DNA from: Sphingobacterium sp. ML3W
GTDB lineage: Bacteria; Bacteroidota; Bacteroidia; Sphingobacteriales; Sphingobacteriaceae
Direction of reading: 5' to 3'
Length of the DNA: 64,000 nucleotides
Assembly: GCF_029542085.1 (NCBI RefSeq)
Contig: NZ_CP107036.1
Coordinates: 1,302,001 to 1,366,000 of the forward strand
Shown: in pieces, positions 6,848 to 15,533 of the stretch
Layout of the letters: each line of letters opens with the position of its first letter
Numbering within the stretch: the first letter of the stretch is position 1
Translations under genes and position numbers: made by a program
The notes under the pieces: model-generated
The model's database searches: none
The model's input: only the letters and a program-made list of their open reading frames with translations
What the model was told of the DNA's origin: nothing

Positions 6848-8668
6848 ATGAAGATCTCTATAAGCCTCAGCCTGATCTTACTTGTGTTTTTCACCGCACT
6901 AAAGCCGGCAGGTGCGCAATCGCGTATTGAGGATTCACTGCGGACTGTTCTTCGTCAGCCGGATCTAGCCACTGAAAAAAGAGCCGTGGCACTCGCGCAG
7001 CTTGGCAGAACCCTTTATGAAACTGATCTGCCTGCCGCTTTAGCTTCGGCAAATGAAGCCTTGCGGTTAAGCCGCGGACTTTCCGATGGTCAATACGCTG
7101 CTTTTGCATTAGCTACATTGACCTATCTGAATGTACAACGGGACAGTCTGGTACTCGCACAACGGAATATCGATAGCGCATTGATCTATAGCGCAACATC
7201 TACAGATAAGGTTGTCAATGGCTATGTATGGTTAAGAAAGGGCTGGTTGGAATATATCGTTAATCAGCCGGACAGGTCCACCGCCAGTTTGTTTAAGGCA
7301 CTTAAGGTCTTGGAAGGACAACCTGCGGATGCTTATCGGAGCTTGGTATATCATTACTTAGCAAGTATTTATGGAGACCTCAAAGACACCGGAAAATTAA
7401 AGACATATACCCAATTAAGCCTTCAATCGGCGTACCGCTCGGGTGACCCGGATATGATCTGTAATGCTTATCTGGCTGTTGGTTCCTCTTTCCTGAAGGA
7501 TTTTAGACTAGAACCATCGAAAAGGCAATTACTGGATTCCTCGATTTTCTATAACCAACAACTGCTCCAGCTGTCCAAGGCACAATCCGGCAGGATTATC
7601 AATCATATCAACAGCGGTGCTGCTGCCCTAAATCTGGCCAATATTTATTGGGAATTCTTTCCGAAACAGTATAAAGATAGTGTTGATAAATACATCAACC
7701 TGGCTCTGATCATTGGTCGAAAGTCTGGTCACGAGGAGATCATTGCCAATAGTTATGGGATATTGAGCGAGTATGAGCTGGCAGAAGGCAACTATGGGGC
7801 GGCAGAAAAACTTTTTTTACTGGGACTCAGCGAAGTAGAAAGCCATGTTGGCAGCAGCTTACAAGTCAGAGCTTCGATGCTAAAGGGCTTGGCTTCAGTA
7901 GCCGAAAAAGCGAGCGATCCTGTTAAAGCTTTGGCTTACTTCAAGCGGTATATGCAGTATGAAAGCCAAGTCTATGACGCTGGAAAAATGGCCATTGCTC
8001 AGCGGCTTGAAGTCCAATACGAGGCCGAGAAGAAGGATAAAGAACTGGAACGGCTGCAAGAGCGGGCAGCTTTTAACAAAAAGCTCAATGTTATTTACAT
8101 CGGACTCATTATCGCTGGTGCTCTTGCACTTATTTTTCTTTTCCGCTCCTACCACTTTAGGCTGAAATCATCTATTCAACAGGAAAAGTTGCAGGCAGAA
8201 GAAGCTGCGCGGCTTAAAGCAGAACAGGAACTGTTGCAGGAAAGGCAAGACAGGCTCCAAAAAGAATTGCTGGCCGGCAATCTGCAGGTAGAGCAAAAAA
8301 ATGAGCTTCTCCAGACGATGCGCGATAAATTGGCTGACCATCCAGAATATGACATGCTCAAAAAACAGATGGAGCGCATCCTCAAGGAAGACCTGCGGAT
8401 GGATGAAGATGTTGAGCATATCAAGAGCAGTATAGTCGATATACATCCTGATTTTTTTAATCGGCTGCAACAACTGGCTGATAACAAGCTCACCCGCCTG
8501 GATCTAAAGCATTGCTCTTATATCCTGATGGGGCTTTCCAACAAAGAAATTGCCAATCGGCTTGCGGTAGACCCCAAAAGTATTCTGATGGCACGCTATC
8601 GGATCAAACAAAAGCTAAAGCTGGATAAAGAAGATAGTCTGGACCTTGCCATACAACGACTGGGCTGA
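6848..8668 (+). CDS. TPR membrane regulator with C-terminal LuxR-like HTH
   Basis: 606 residues with a signal peptide (ALKPAGAQ). Residues of about 25-400 form TPR-like helical repeats (LGRTLYETDLPAALASANEA, YFKRYMQYESQVYDAGKM). One transmembrane helix lies near 415-433, followed by a coiled coil rich in Glu, Lys and Gln (440-500). The C-terminal HTH reads LSNKEIANRLAVDPKSILMA. This is a common Bacteroidota one-component layout: exported TPR sensor, single helix, cytoplasmic DNA-binding domain. The gene is divergent from the seven-gene envelope operon, so it is the obvious candidate regulator (inference). Confidence 0.85.
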   Translation: MKISISLSLILLVFFTALKPAGAQSRIEDSLRTVLRQPDLATEKRAVALAQLGRTLYETDLPAALASANEALRLSRGLSDGQYAAFALATLTYLNVQRDSLVLAQRNIDSALIYSATSTDKVVNGYVWLRKGWLEYIVNQPDRSTASLFKALKVLEGQPADAYRSLVYHYLASIYGDLKDTGKLKTYTQLSLQSAYRSGDPDMICNAYLAVGSSFLKDFRLEPSKRQLLDSSIFYNQQLLQLSKAQSGRIINHINSGAAALNLANIYWEFFPKQYKDSVDKYINLALIIGRKSGHEEIIANSYGILSEYELAEGNYGAAEKLFLLGLSEVESHVGSSLQVRASMLKGLASVAEKASDPVKALAYFKRYMQYESQVYDAGKMAIAQRLEVQYEAEKKDKELERLQERAAFNKKLNVIYIGLIIAGALALIFLFRSYHFRLKSSIQQEKLQAEEAARLKAEQELLQERQDRLQKELLAGNLQVEQKNELLQTMRDKLADHPEYDMLKKQMERILKEDLRMDEDVEHIKSSIVDIHPDFFNRLQQLADNKLTRLDLKHCSYILMGLSNKEIANRLAVDPKSILMARYRIKQKLKLDKEDSLDLAIQRLG

Positions 8669-8719
8669 AGATGAAAAATTAACCGCCGGAATCCAAAGAA
8701 ATTTGTAGATTGAGCATTT

Positions 8720-9307
8720 ATGGAAGACCGGTCACTTTTAGAAAATATCAATAGACACATCACGCTTACGGAAAGCGAGTGTTCGTTGTTTTTATCCCTG
8801 CTCAAGAAAAAGAAAATACCACGAAAAAACAAGCTCCTGACACAAGGGCAATTGTGCGATTCGATCTATTTTGTTGATTGCGGTGCATTGCGGGCATTTT
8901 ATTTGGATGTATCGGGGAGAGAATCCACGATCATGTTTGCTATAAAGGATTGGTGGGTGACGGATATGTATTGCTTTATAAATACACTTCCCGCCATGTT
9001 GACCATAGAGGCTATTGAAGAGAGTACGATTTACCAATTGAAGAAAAATGATTTAGAAAAGTTGTATCAGACGGTACCGCAATTTGAACGTTTTTTTAGG
9101 ATTTTGATGCAAAATGCATATATCCGGGAACAATTGCGTGTGGTGCAAAATCTATCGATGACAGCGGAAGAGCGCTATGATATATTTGTGAAAAAATATC
9201 CTGAGGTCGCAAATAAGGTAAAGCAAAAGCAGATCGCTTCGTATTTGGGTATTACGGCTGAATTTTTAAGTATGATCAAGCGAAAAAAGTTGGAAACCTT
9301 AAACTAG
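8720..9307 (+). CDS. Crp/Fnr-family transcriptional regulator
   Basis: 195 residues with a cyclic-nucleotide-binding-like fold over about 1-140 (KNKLLTQGQLCDSIYFVDCG, then a strand-rich barrel and long dimerisation helix) and an HTH near the C-terminus (KQIASYLGITAEFLSMIKRK). The canonical cAMP-binding RxS motif is not visible, so the effector is unknown; many Bacteroidota members lack it. It sits 51 bases after the TPR regulator and 58 bases before the DUF4406 gene, all on one strand, so it may regulate the latter. Confidence 0.88.
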   Translation: MEDRSLLENINRHITLTESECSLFLSLLKKKKIPRKNKLLTQGQLCDSIYFVDCGALRAFYLDVSGRESTIMFAIKDWWVTDMYCFINTLPAMLTIEAIEESTIYQLKKNDLEKLYQTVPQFERFFRILMQNAYIREQLRVVQNLSMTAEERYDIFVKKYPEVANKVKQKQIASYLGITAEFLSMIKRKKLETLN

Positions 9308-9365
9308 TTTATTTTTTTCTATCTGATAAGGCCGTTATTTAGCATCAACTAACAAACGTAAAACT

Positions 9366-9722
9366 ATGCTTATTTTAATTGCAGGCCCTTATCGTGGTGG
9401 CACCAACGATGATCCGATTTTGATGAAGCGGAATCTAGACAAGCTCGAATCTTTTGCGCTGGACATCTTTCGAAAAGGTCATATCCCTTTTATTGGCGAA
9501 TGGATGGCCCTTCCACTGATAAAATTAGCTGGATCAACTAAGGTCGGTGATCAGCAATGGGAAGAAATTCAATACCCTGTCGCACATCGGATGCTGGAAA
9601 AATGTGATGCTGTATTACGTATACAAGGAGCATCCAAAGGTGCAGATGAAGATGTGCGGCTGGCGAAAGAAAGAGGATTAAAAGTGTATTATGATATCGC
9701 TGAAATTCCTGTGGAAGGCTAA
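9366..9722 (+). CDS. DUF4406 (nucleoside deoxyribosyltransferase-like) protein
   Basis: 118 residues. The start MLILIAGPYRGG and the C-terminal segment RIQGASKGADEDVRLAKERG give the Rossmann-like nucleoside 2-deoxyribosyltransferase fold: a GPY motif near the N-terminus, a catalytic-type acidic residue in KGADEDV, and a helix in between. DUF4406 members have been linked to nucleotide-related chemistry but this one has no known substrate. It follows the Crp-like gene and is likely cotranscribed. A hairpin terminator follows at 9747. Confidence 0.78.
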   Translation: MLILIAGPYRGGTNDDPILMKRNLDKLESFALDIFRKGHIPFIGEWMALPLIKLAGSTKVGDQQWEEIQYPVAHRMLEKCDAVLRIQGASKGADEDVRLAKERGLKVYYDIAEIPVEG

Positions 9723-9746
9723 CACAAGCTCATTCAAATCATATTT

Positions 9747-9778
9747 AAATCGGAGTTGGACATTTACCACTCCGATTT
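9747..9778. terminator. hairpin between convergent genes
   Basis: Perfect 10-base inverted repeat AAATCGGAGT / ACTCCGATTT with a 12-base loop, lying between the convergent DUF4406 and DUF421 genes. The T-run after it is weak, so it may act in both directions with modest efficiency. Confidence 0.6.
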
Positions 9779-9856
9779 GAGTTTATGAGCACTTTGGATA
9801 GCTGTAGTATGGGCATAGGCTTAGAACTTATGTCATCGATTATCTGACCAGATTCT

Positions 9857-10537
9857 CTAAACTCGTTTGCTATTTATCGCCTGAGCCCATTTCGTCCGTT
9901 TGCATCGCGGGCATTGCGGGGAATCAGTACTTACATGAGATAAGACATTTCCGCAATACATGCATGCAAATGGTCCATCATTTACAGAAATATCAACAGA
10001 CCTGTAGGACGAAGGAAAAATTGGTAGCCCATATTTGGTATCTTCATCGGTATAAAAAAGTACACTAAGGGTGCCATCAACCTCCAATACCCCTTCCCTA
10101 ACTTGACCAAGGTGCTCGATATTCAGATTTCGTAGTTCGGAAAAGAACTCCATACGTGAAAAAGTATTGTCATTCTCATGTTTGATGTCAAATACACCAT
10201 CTTTAACAACTGGCAACACTTTGCCCTCTAGCAACTGAGCCACCGTTTCCGACTTTGATGCGATCCAAGTGATAGCTTTATAAATTGCGATCACGCAGAT
10301 AAAAACAACAACGGCATGAAAAATCGGGATATCCTCCTGGAACATTGGATCCCCGGCCGCAGATCCTAAGCCTATTATGATTGCTACCTCAAAAAGTGTT
10401 AACTGCCTTACACCTCTTCTTCCAGACAGGCGTAGTATCGTTAAGATAAGCAAAAACATGATGGCCGAACGGAGGCCTATTTCAACAAGAAATGATGCAT
10501 CTATGCCATCGGCGAAAATCTTCTCCAAATCAATCAT
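9857..10537 (-). CDS. DUF421 membrane protein with C-terminal zinc ribbon
   Basis: 226 residues. The N-terminal 90 contain three hydrophobic helices with the DUF421 signature LRLSGRRGVRQLTLFE and IIGLGSAAGDPM. A soluble domain follows with the family pattern GVFDIKHENDNTFSR. The last 40 residues add CMYCG and CPRCKRTKW, a CX2C-X13-CX2C zinc ribbon, which is not part of classic YetF/YcaP proteins. It lies 49 bases downstream of the phytochrome gene on the same strand, so light-dependent expression or a functional link is possible (inference). Role of DUF421 itself is poorly known. Confidence 0.82.
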   Translation of the reverse strand: MIDLEKIFADGIDASFLVEIGLRSAIMFLLILTILRLSGRRGVRQLTLFEVAIIIGLGSAAGDPMFQEDIPIFHAVVVFICVIAIYKAITWIASKSETVAQLLEGKVLPVVKDGVFDIKHENDNTFSRMEFFSELRNLNIEHLGQVREGVLEVDGTLSVLFYTDEDTKYGLPIFPSSYRSVDISVNDGPFACMYCGNVLSHVSTDSPQCPRCKRTKWAQAINSKRV

Positions 10538-10586
10538 AATTCAAGAACAAGTATGTGGCATATTCGTTTTGAGTGAGATACTGTTA

Positions 10587-12761
10587 TTATCCTTTGAATT
10601 TAACGCAGAACGTTGTACCTACATCCAGTTCACTTTCGACGGTGACTTTGGCCGAGAGGCGATCGGCGATACGCTTGACGATAGAAAGACCTATCCCTGA
10701 TCCTTCAAAGCCTTGGGAATTGGGTAAACGTTTAAAAATTTCGAAAATATAGGCCTGATCTTGAATATCCATGCCTATACCGTTGTCTTTGATATAATAA
10801 TGAACTGAATTACCTTGTTTTTCACTATATACCTCAACCTTCGGCTGATCTTTCTTACTGCTATATTTTATGGCATTTCCGATCAAGTTTAAGAACAATT
10901 GGTAGAGCAGTGTCCTCTCTCCCTGAATCGCTAAAGTCTGCCCTAAAACAAACTCTAGGTCGGGAACGTCAAATTGTTGTTTACAGCTTTCCAAGATATT
11001 TAGAATTTTTAACCGAGGGTCTATCAGTTCTGTTCTGAAGGATACATAATTGGATTGTGCCAATTGGTAGACCTTATCCATCATTTCGGTCATCAAAGTT
11101 GTTGCATCCATAATATTGGTTGCCATTTTGCGTAACATATCTTTGGGCAGATCGTCCTTCACTAACATCATCTGTGCAGCAAGCCTGATGGATGACAGTG
11201 GATTTTTGAGATCGTGGGTTAAGGTGTAGCCGAAAGTATCCAATGCATTATTTGAACGCATAAGTTCCTTATTGAGCTGGGCTATCTCACCCCCTCTTTG
11301 CGCAATAGCTTGTTGCGTTATATGGGCGACTTTTTCCACAAAAGACAGCTCGGACTGCTTCCATTTGATGGATTTGCCCTTCATGATTTCACGCCATGCT
11401 TCAAAAGAAGTTCGCGGTGATGGAAATTCTACTTTTCGTTCTGGATCATAGTGGTATATTTTCTCTGGTTTACCTGCCCAGACATCTTCGTACACATGTT
11501 CTTTTCGGAAGAGATACATATACCATTTATTACTAGGGAGGATATTTATTCGAATAATCCCAGGGAATATTTTGGATTGTATATCTTCAACTAGATCATA
11601 CACAAAAGCGGATGTAAAAAAAAGATCATTGGCTTCCTGTTGCGCCAAATGATGATCAATTTGTTTTTGAAATTGTTCCGCTGGCACCTCACCCCAAGTA
11701 CTGGAGCCACGGTCATGTTTGATCATAATTCCATCGGCTCCTGCGATGTCCATGATCTGTGGTGCAAAGCGCTCAAGCACGACTGCGATATCATTATTGA
11801 CCAGCAACTCGGACTTCATGTCGCGCTCCATCACGCCCATGATTGTCTGTGCAACAAGGTTCTCTTTTTGATGCTCCGAAAGGTAATAATTTATAGCGTA
11901 TTGTGTCAAAAATGCACATAAATGACGTTGGGCAAGATCCACATTTAGTGGTTTACGATTCTGGCAAGCCACCAGTCCCCAAAGTTTACCCTCGATAACA
12001 ATAGAAAAACTCGCGCTGGCATGTACACCAGCATTTCGTAGATATTGCAAATGTACAGGAGACAACGCTCTTAGGCTACAGCGTGTCAAATCTAGCTCAG
12101 TAGCCTCGCGTCCCTGCACGGATATCGCAGGCGCATCAATATCGGCTACATGTCGTGCCAGAAATTTGGTGTACAGTGCCCGTGCCTGGGCAGGAATATC
12201 AAATTCGGGATAGCGGTACCCCATGAGTGATCCCATATCCTCAGCCAAAGATTCGGCAATTACCTGTCCACTATTGTCTTCTTGGAAACAATAGACCATG
12301 ACACGGTCAAAACCAATGATCTGTCGGATCAATACCGTTAACGACTGCCAGGCATTTCCATGTTGTTCTTCTAGATATTTGGCATAATAGAATAAGCGGG
12401 TAGCTTTTAATTGATTTTCATTGCAGATTTCAATTTCAAGATATGTTTTCCTGTCATATCGATAGATACTCAGATAATAATCGACATCCTTGATACGGAT
12501 CCGCTCCACAAAACGGACAAATATTTCTCCATTGATCTGTTTCTCAATCTCCTTGAGATCCCATTCTACCTCTGATGACAACAAGGAGAGTGTCCGATCC
12601 ATCGGTAAACCCAAAATCTCCTTCATCGGGATAGCTAGAATCTCAATAAGGTTTTCACTTGCAGCGATACATCCGCTGTCATCAAAAATAAATAGGAAAC
12701 CAAAAAATTGGATCTTACCACATAGGTGAATCTCTTCTTCGTGACATTCCAACTGCCGCAT
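10587..12761 (-). CDS. bphP: bacteriophytochrome histidine kinase
   Basis: 724 residues: PAS (about 1-115), GAF (130-300), PHY (310-490), HisKA (500-570, His516 in THDLKNPL) and HATPase_c (610-724, DNGIGM and GSGIGLSIVKRI). Chromophore signatures are present: Cys6 in LECHEEEIH aligns with the biliverdin-binding cysteine, Asp188 lies in PEFDIPAQARALY, His237 in SPVHLQYLRN, and the PHY tongue has WAG (428-430) and PRTSF (449-453). The position of the D-ring histidine (His290 in Deinococcus BphP) is Gln267 (ACQN). No heme oxygenase or dedicated response regulator lies nearby. A DUF421 gene follows in the same direction. Confidence 0.93.
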   Translation of the reverse strand: MRQLECHEEEIHLCGKIQFFGFLFIFDDSGCIAASENLIEILAIPMKEILGLPMDRTLSLLSSEVEWDLKEIEKQINGEIFVRFVERIRIKDVDYYLSIYRYDRKTYLEIEICNENQLKATRLFYYAKYLEEQHGNAWQSLTVLIRQIIGFDRVMVYCFQEDNSGQVIAESLAEDMGSLMGYRYPEFDIPAQARALYTKFLARHVADIDAPAISVQGREATELDLTRCSLRALSPVHLQYLRNAGVHASASFSIVIEGKLWGLVACQNRKPLNVDLAQRHLCAFLTQYAINYYLSEHQKENLVAQTIMGVMERDMKSELLVNNDIAVVLERFAPQIMDIAGADGIMIKHDRGSSTWGEVPAEQFQKQIDHHLAQQEANDLFFTSAFVYDLVEDIQSKIFPGIIRINILPSNKWYMYLFRKEHVYEDVWAGKPEKIYHYDPERKVEFPSPRTSFEAWREIMKGKSIKWKQSELSFVEKVAHITQQAIAQRGGEIAQLNKELMRSNNALDTFGYTLTHDLKNPLSSIRLAAQMMLVKDDLPKDMLRKMATNIMDATTLMTEMMDKVYQLAQSNYVSFRTELIDPRLKILNILESCKQQFDVPDLEFVLGQTLAIQGERTLLYQLFLNLIGNAIKYSSKKDQPKVEVYSEKQGNSVHYYIKDNGIGMDIQDQAYIFEIFKRLPNSQGFEGSGIGLSIVKRIADRLSAKVTVESELDVGTTFCVKFKG

Positions 12762-13173
12762 AGTATTAATTTTTAGTAATTAAATCTGCTAATAATAGGA
12801 AATCCCACACCCCTCATCAACTAATTATATTTAGGCTAATATATTAAAAAATACTTGTGAAAGACTAAACACACGATTGTTTAAAATTTCAACTACCTTT
12901 TAAATCGTTTATTTTATTATAGATTCTTTGTCAACGCTAGTCTTTAAATTAAGAAAAGCTAGGTTGGAAAGGTGCCTAGCTTTTAAAAATTCTTCATGAT
13001 CGGACAAGCGTTCTATATATATTCAACAATGTCCAGGTATAAACTGTTTGAAATAATTTCATTTTATGGCGATAGCGAAAAAAACAGCTTGTGAAAGCCT
13101 AAAAAGTAAATTAAAACAAACGAATTCTAAAAAGCAAGTGTTATTTAATTAGTTTCACTAAACAAATAATAAT
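12762..13173. other. divergent gap holding an orphan terminator and a direct repeat
   Basis: 412 AT-rich bases between the divergent phytochrome and lipoprotein genes. It contains a strong hairpin with a T-run (12954-12984) although no gene ends here, and a 16-base repeat CTTGTGAAAGnCTAAA at 12854 and 13088 with one mismatch. A 28-codon frame at 13066 has no ribosome-binding signal and is not called. Confidence 0.6.
12954..12984 (+). terminator. orphan intrinsic terminator
   Basis: Perfect 10-base stem AAAAGCTAGG / CCTAGCTTTT with an 11-base loop, ending in four T. It lies between two divergent genes, so it terminates neither of them. A short noncoding transcript or attenuated leader ending here is the simplest explanation (inference). 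The A-run on the left also permits use on the reverse strand. Confidence 0.55.
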
Positions 13174-13644
13174 ATGATTTTAAACAAAACATTTTTAGCA
13201 TCTCTGGCGACAGTAGCCATCTTAGTTTCATGTAATAATCAGACACCACAGGAAAAAGCCACTGATAGTATGGAACACGCTGAGGAAAAAGCTGCTGATG
13301 CAAATGAAGAGGCGATGAATACATCCGAAGATGCTGCTACGAAAGATGCCGAAGCTGTCGTTTATTCAAATAAAGCTGCCGCCAATGCAGCAATTGCGTC
13401 AGTACCCGCTCCAACGCTATCCAATGATAAAGCCAAAGAGCTTTATACAAAATTAGGTAAAACATGGGTAGATCGTATCAATGCTGACTCGCATGAGAAA
13501 GCAGTGGATAAAGAAAAATCGCTGTTGGATATTAAAAATGAAATCGAAAAAGATGTTGCAGATGGAAAGATATCTGCTGCAGACAAAGATAATATCATGA
13601 AATATCAATCCGATTGTTTGGCAGCTATCAAAGCTGCACTTTAA
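13174..13644 (+). CDS. Ala/Glu/Asp-rich lipoprotein, unknown function
   Basis: 156 residues. Signal peptide and lipobox VSCNN; the next 50 residues are a low-complexity Ala/Glu/Asp helix (EHAEEKAADANEEAMN, ATKDAEAVVYSNKAAANAA), followed by a small helical domain (KAKELYTKLGKTWVDR, NEIEKDVADGKIS, ADKDNIMKYQSDC). This looks like a periplasmic spacer plus a small folded unit. No family recognised. It is a single-gene unit ending in a hairpin terminator at 13668. Confidence 0.75.
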   Translation: MILNKTFLASLATVAILVSCNNQTPQEKATDSMEHAEEKAADANEEAMNTSEDAATKDAEAVVYSNKAAANAAIASVPAPTLSNDKAKELYTKLGKTWVDRINADSHEKAVDKEKSLLDIKNEIEKDVADGKISAADKDNIMKYQSDCLAAIKAAL

Positions 13645-13667
13645 TACCATATTATCAGTTCAGTCCT

Positions 13668-13710
13668 AAAGGATATATGGTGGTTTATCTTAAAATCACC
13701 ATATACCTTT
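13668..13710 (+). terminator. hairpin terminator of the lipoprotein gene
   Basis: Arms AAAGGATATATGGTG and CACCATATACCTTT pair with one bulged base, followed by AGTTTTT. It starts 24 bases after the stop at 13644. Confidence 0.75.
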
Positions 13711-13811
13711 AGTTTTTAACACCCATAACGTTACTCATCTTTCAAGAAGATTCAATCCTCTGTCCCAAAATAAATACAGCGAGTAATATCTATACACCTT
13801 TCAGTTTTAAT

Positions 13812-14528
13812 TTATAGCCCTTTTTTCCCCTGCAACCAAAAGCCCTGATGTTTAACGCGCATATGCGTTTGTGTTCGTATCACTTTCCGAAAGTTTTGCA
13901 CGGAGTTTACATTTCCCGTAAGAACAAAATAAGCGTCAGACCAATATTCATTTTTGAAAATGGGTAAATCTTTAATCTGATCTGGATCACAAAACAAAGT
14001 CGATTTTGGAAATACAATGCTGTTTTCCAGTCCGAGTAGCTCCGGGATAGCATGGTTCTCTGCTTCCAATTCGAAAAGAAACAGGTGTTCCTTCTTTTGT
14101 TCCTCCATAACAGGTAAAAAAGAGCAGGCCAATGCCAGTGAGGTTTCATCGCCAAAGAACACGATTTTCTCTGCTGCTTTATCGTAGTACTTTTGTTCTG
14201 TTCGAGGTTTGTTGAGTACCAGGCGATCACCCACTTCCAGATGATTCATAAAGTCGCTACCACAGCCATTACCATGGATATGTGCAATTAATTGCAGGCT
14301 GTCTTTTTCGCTGTTTATTTCAGCAATGGTATATCTTCTGACATCGGTGTTAGAAATACGTATGTCAAAAAAAGCACCGACGGAAAACTGCAGTTTTTCA
14401 AAATCCCCCTGTAAACTAATTCGTTTGACGGTTGTTGACAAATATTCAGTTTGACTTACTTGTACCTCGGGAATTTGTGATACGAATAGATTCAGGGTAT
14501 CAAAAACCCATTTTGGAGCACTTGGCAT
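13812..14528 (-). CDS. siderophore-interacting (SIP) family FAD reductase
   Basis: 238 residues with the ferric-siderophore reductase layout: an FAD-binding beta barrel (GAFFDIRISN, VRRYTIAEINSE), a GD/KP linker (LEVGDRLVLNKP) and an NAD-binding half (VFFGDETSLALA) ending FWLQGKKGL. SIP proteins reduce Fe(III)-siderophores in the cytoplasm. It is the last gene after two AraC regulators and lies within 2 kb of a TonB receptor and DUF4374 lipoprotein, so it is probably the reductase of that uptake system (inference). Confidence 0.82.
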   Translation of the reverse strand: MPSAPKWVFDTLNLFVSQIPEVQVSQTEYLSTTVKRISLQGDFEKLQFSVGAFFDIRISNTDVRRYTIAEINSEKDSLQLIAHIHGNGCGSDFMNHLEVGDRLVLNKPRTEQKYYDKAAEKIVFFGDETSLALACSFLPVMEEQKKEHLFLFELEAENHAIPELLGLENSIVFPKSTLFCDPDQIKDLPIFKNEYWSDAYFVLTGNVNSVQNFRKVIRTQTHMRVKHQGFWLQGKKGL

Positions 14529-14605
14529 AATCTTATGTTTTGATTGAACACAAAGAAAGCCTCCGGCTTCAGCATAAAAAAGAATAAAGAGTTGTATTGA
14601 TTGGA

Positions 14606-15481
14606 CTAATCGTGGTTTTTGCTACGAAACGCTTTGGCACTCATGCCACATATCTTGGTAAACAAGCGAGAAAAATAAGGATAATCTTCATAGCCCAATT
14701 CAAAAGCGATCTCCTTAACCGATTTGTCAGAGTGATATAGCAATCGTTTGGCCTCCAAAATTACGCGTTGCTGTATATGATGCGAAACAGAAAATCCAGT
14801 TACATTTTTCACCGACTCATTGAGATAGGAAACCGAAATATTGAATTGGGCAGCATACGCCGCCGGACGTTTCAAGGTCTGAAAGTTTTGTTTCAATAAT
14901 AAGAAAAAGGCTTTATTAATCCGTTCAAACCGCGATTGTGACTCGGCAGTTTTACTATATTTTAGATACACGGATAGCTGTAAAGCAATCAAAGCATTTA
15001 CGCTGTCCTTCAATACAGAAAAATGCAATTTGTCGTTCGTTCGGTCGTAGAGTTCAATGCACAAATTATAAGTCTTTTCAATAATTGCAAGATCTTCTAA
15101 GTCAATCGCCAAAGGTTTTAGGGGCGAGATGCTCTGCAGAATAGTAAGATATTCGGCTGCAATATTTTCATTGCTAATGATTAGCATAAACATTTCTATA
15201 TGCTCTACCTGTACCGCCCTATGCACTTGATCCGGCGATTGATAGTATATGGTCGGTTTATCTGTGCGGTATTGCTGAAAATCTATTTCCATAACAGTAA
15301 CGCCACTTTTCTGTAAAACAAAGAAATGATAATCGTGCCGATGTGCCTGCATGATTTCTTCATCTTCCCAAAAAGATTCGGGTGAAACTCTTGCAAGAGC
15401 AATACCATGACCAAATTCTTTGGGCAGTGTCCTGACCGGAATATCTTTTTTGTGTTGCATACGTTGCTGGAAATTTATCAT
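14606..15481 (-). CDS. AraC-family transcriptional regulator
   Basis: 291 residues. The N-terminal part is a cupin-like sensor domain (EIMQAHRHDYHFFVLQKSG). The C-terminal AraC HTH pair reads SVSYLNESVKNVTGFSVSHH and VKEIAFELGYEDYPYFSRLF. It is read as the middle gene between another AraC regulator and the SIP reductase, with a 52-base gap to the former. It likely controls siderophore uptake (inference). Confidence 0.9.
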   Translation of the reverse strand: MINFQQRMQHKKDIPVRTLPKEFGHGIALARVSPESFWEDEEIMQAHRHDYHFFVLQKSGVTVMEIDFQQYRTDKPTIYYQSPDQVHRAVQVEHIEMFMLIISNENIAAEYLTILQSISPLKPLAIDLEDLAIIEKTYNLCIELYDRTNDKLHFSVLKDSVNALIALQLSVYLKYSKTAESQSRFERINKAFFLLLKQNFQTLKRPAAYAAQFNISVSYLNESVKNVTGFSVSHHIQQRVILEAKRLLYHSDKSVKEIAFELGYEDYPYFSRLFTKICGMSAKAFRSKNHD

Positions 15482-15533
15482 TCGCTTTTATTAGCTGCCG
15501 ATTTGAAAACAATCTGTTTTAATTGCATTGCTA

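Noticed and set aside
13066..13152. 28-codon frame encoding a basic peptide
   Set aside because: No ribosome-binding signal, no conservation evidence, and it lies within the intergenic region holding an orphan terminator; chance is likely.
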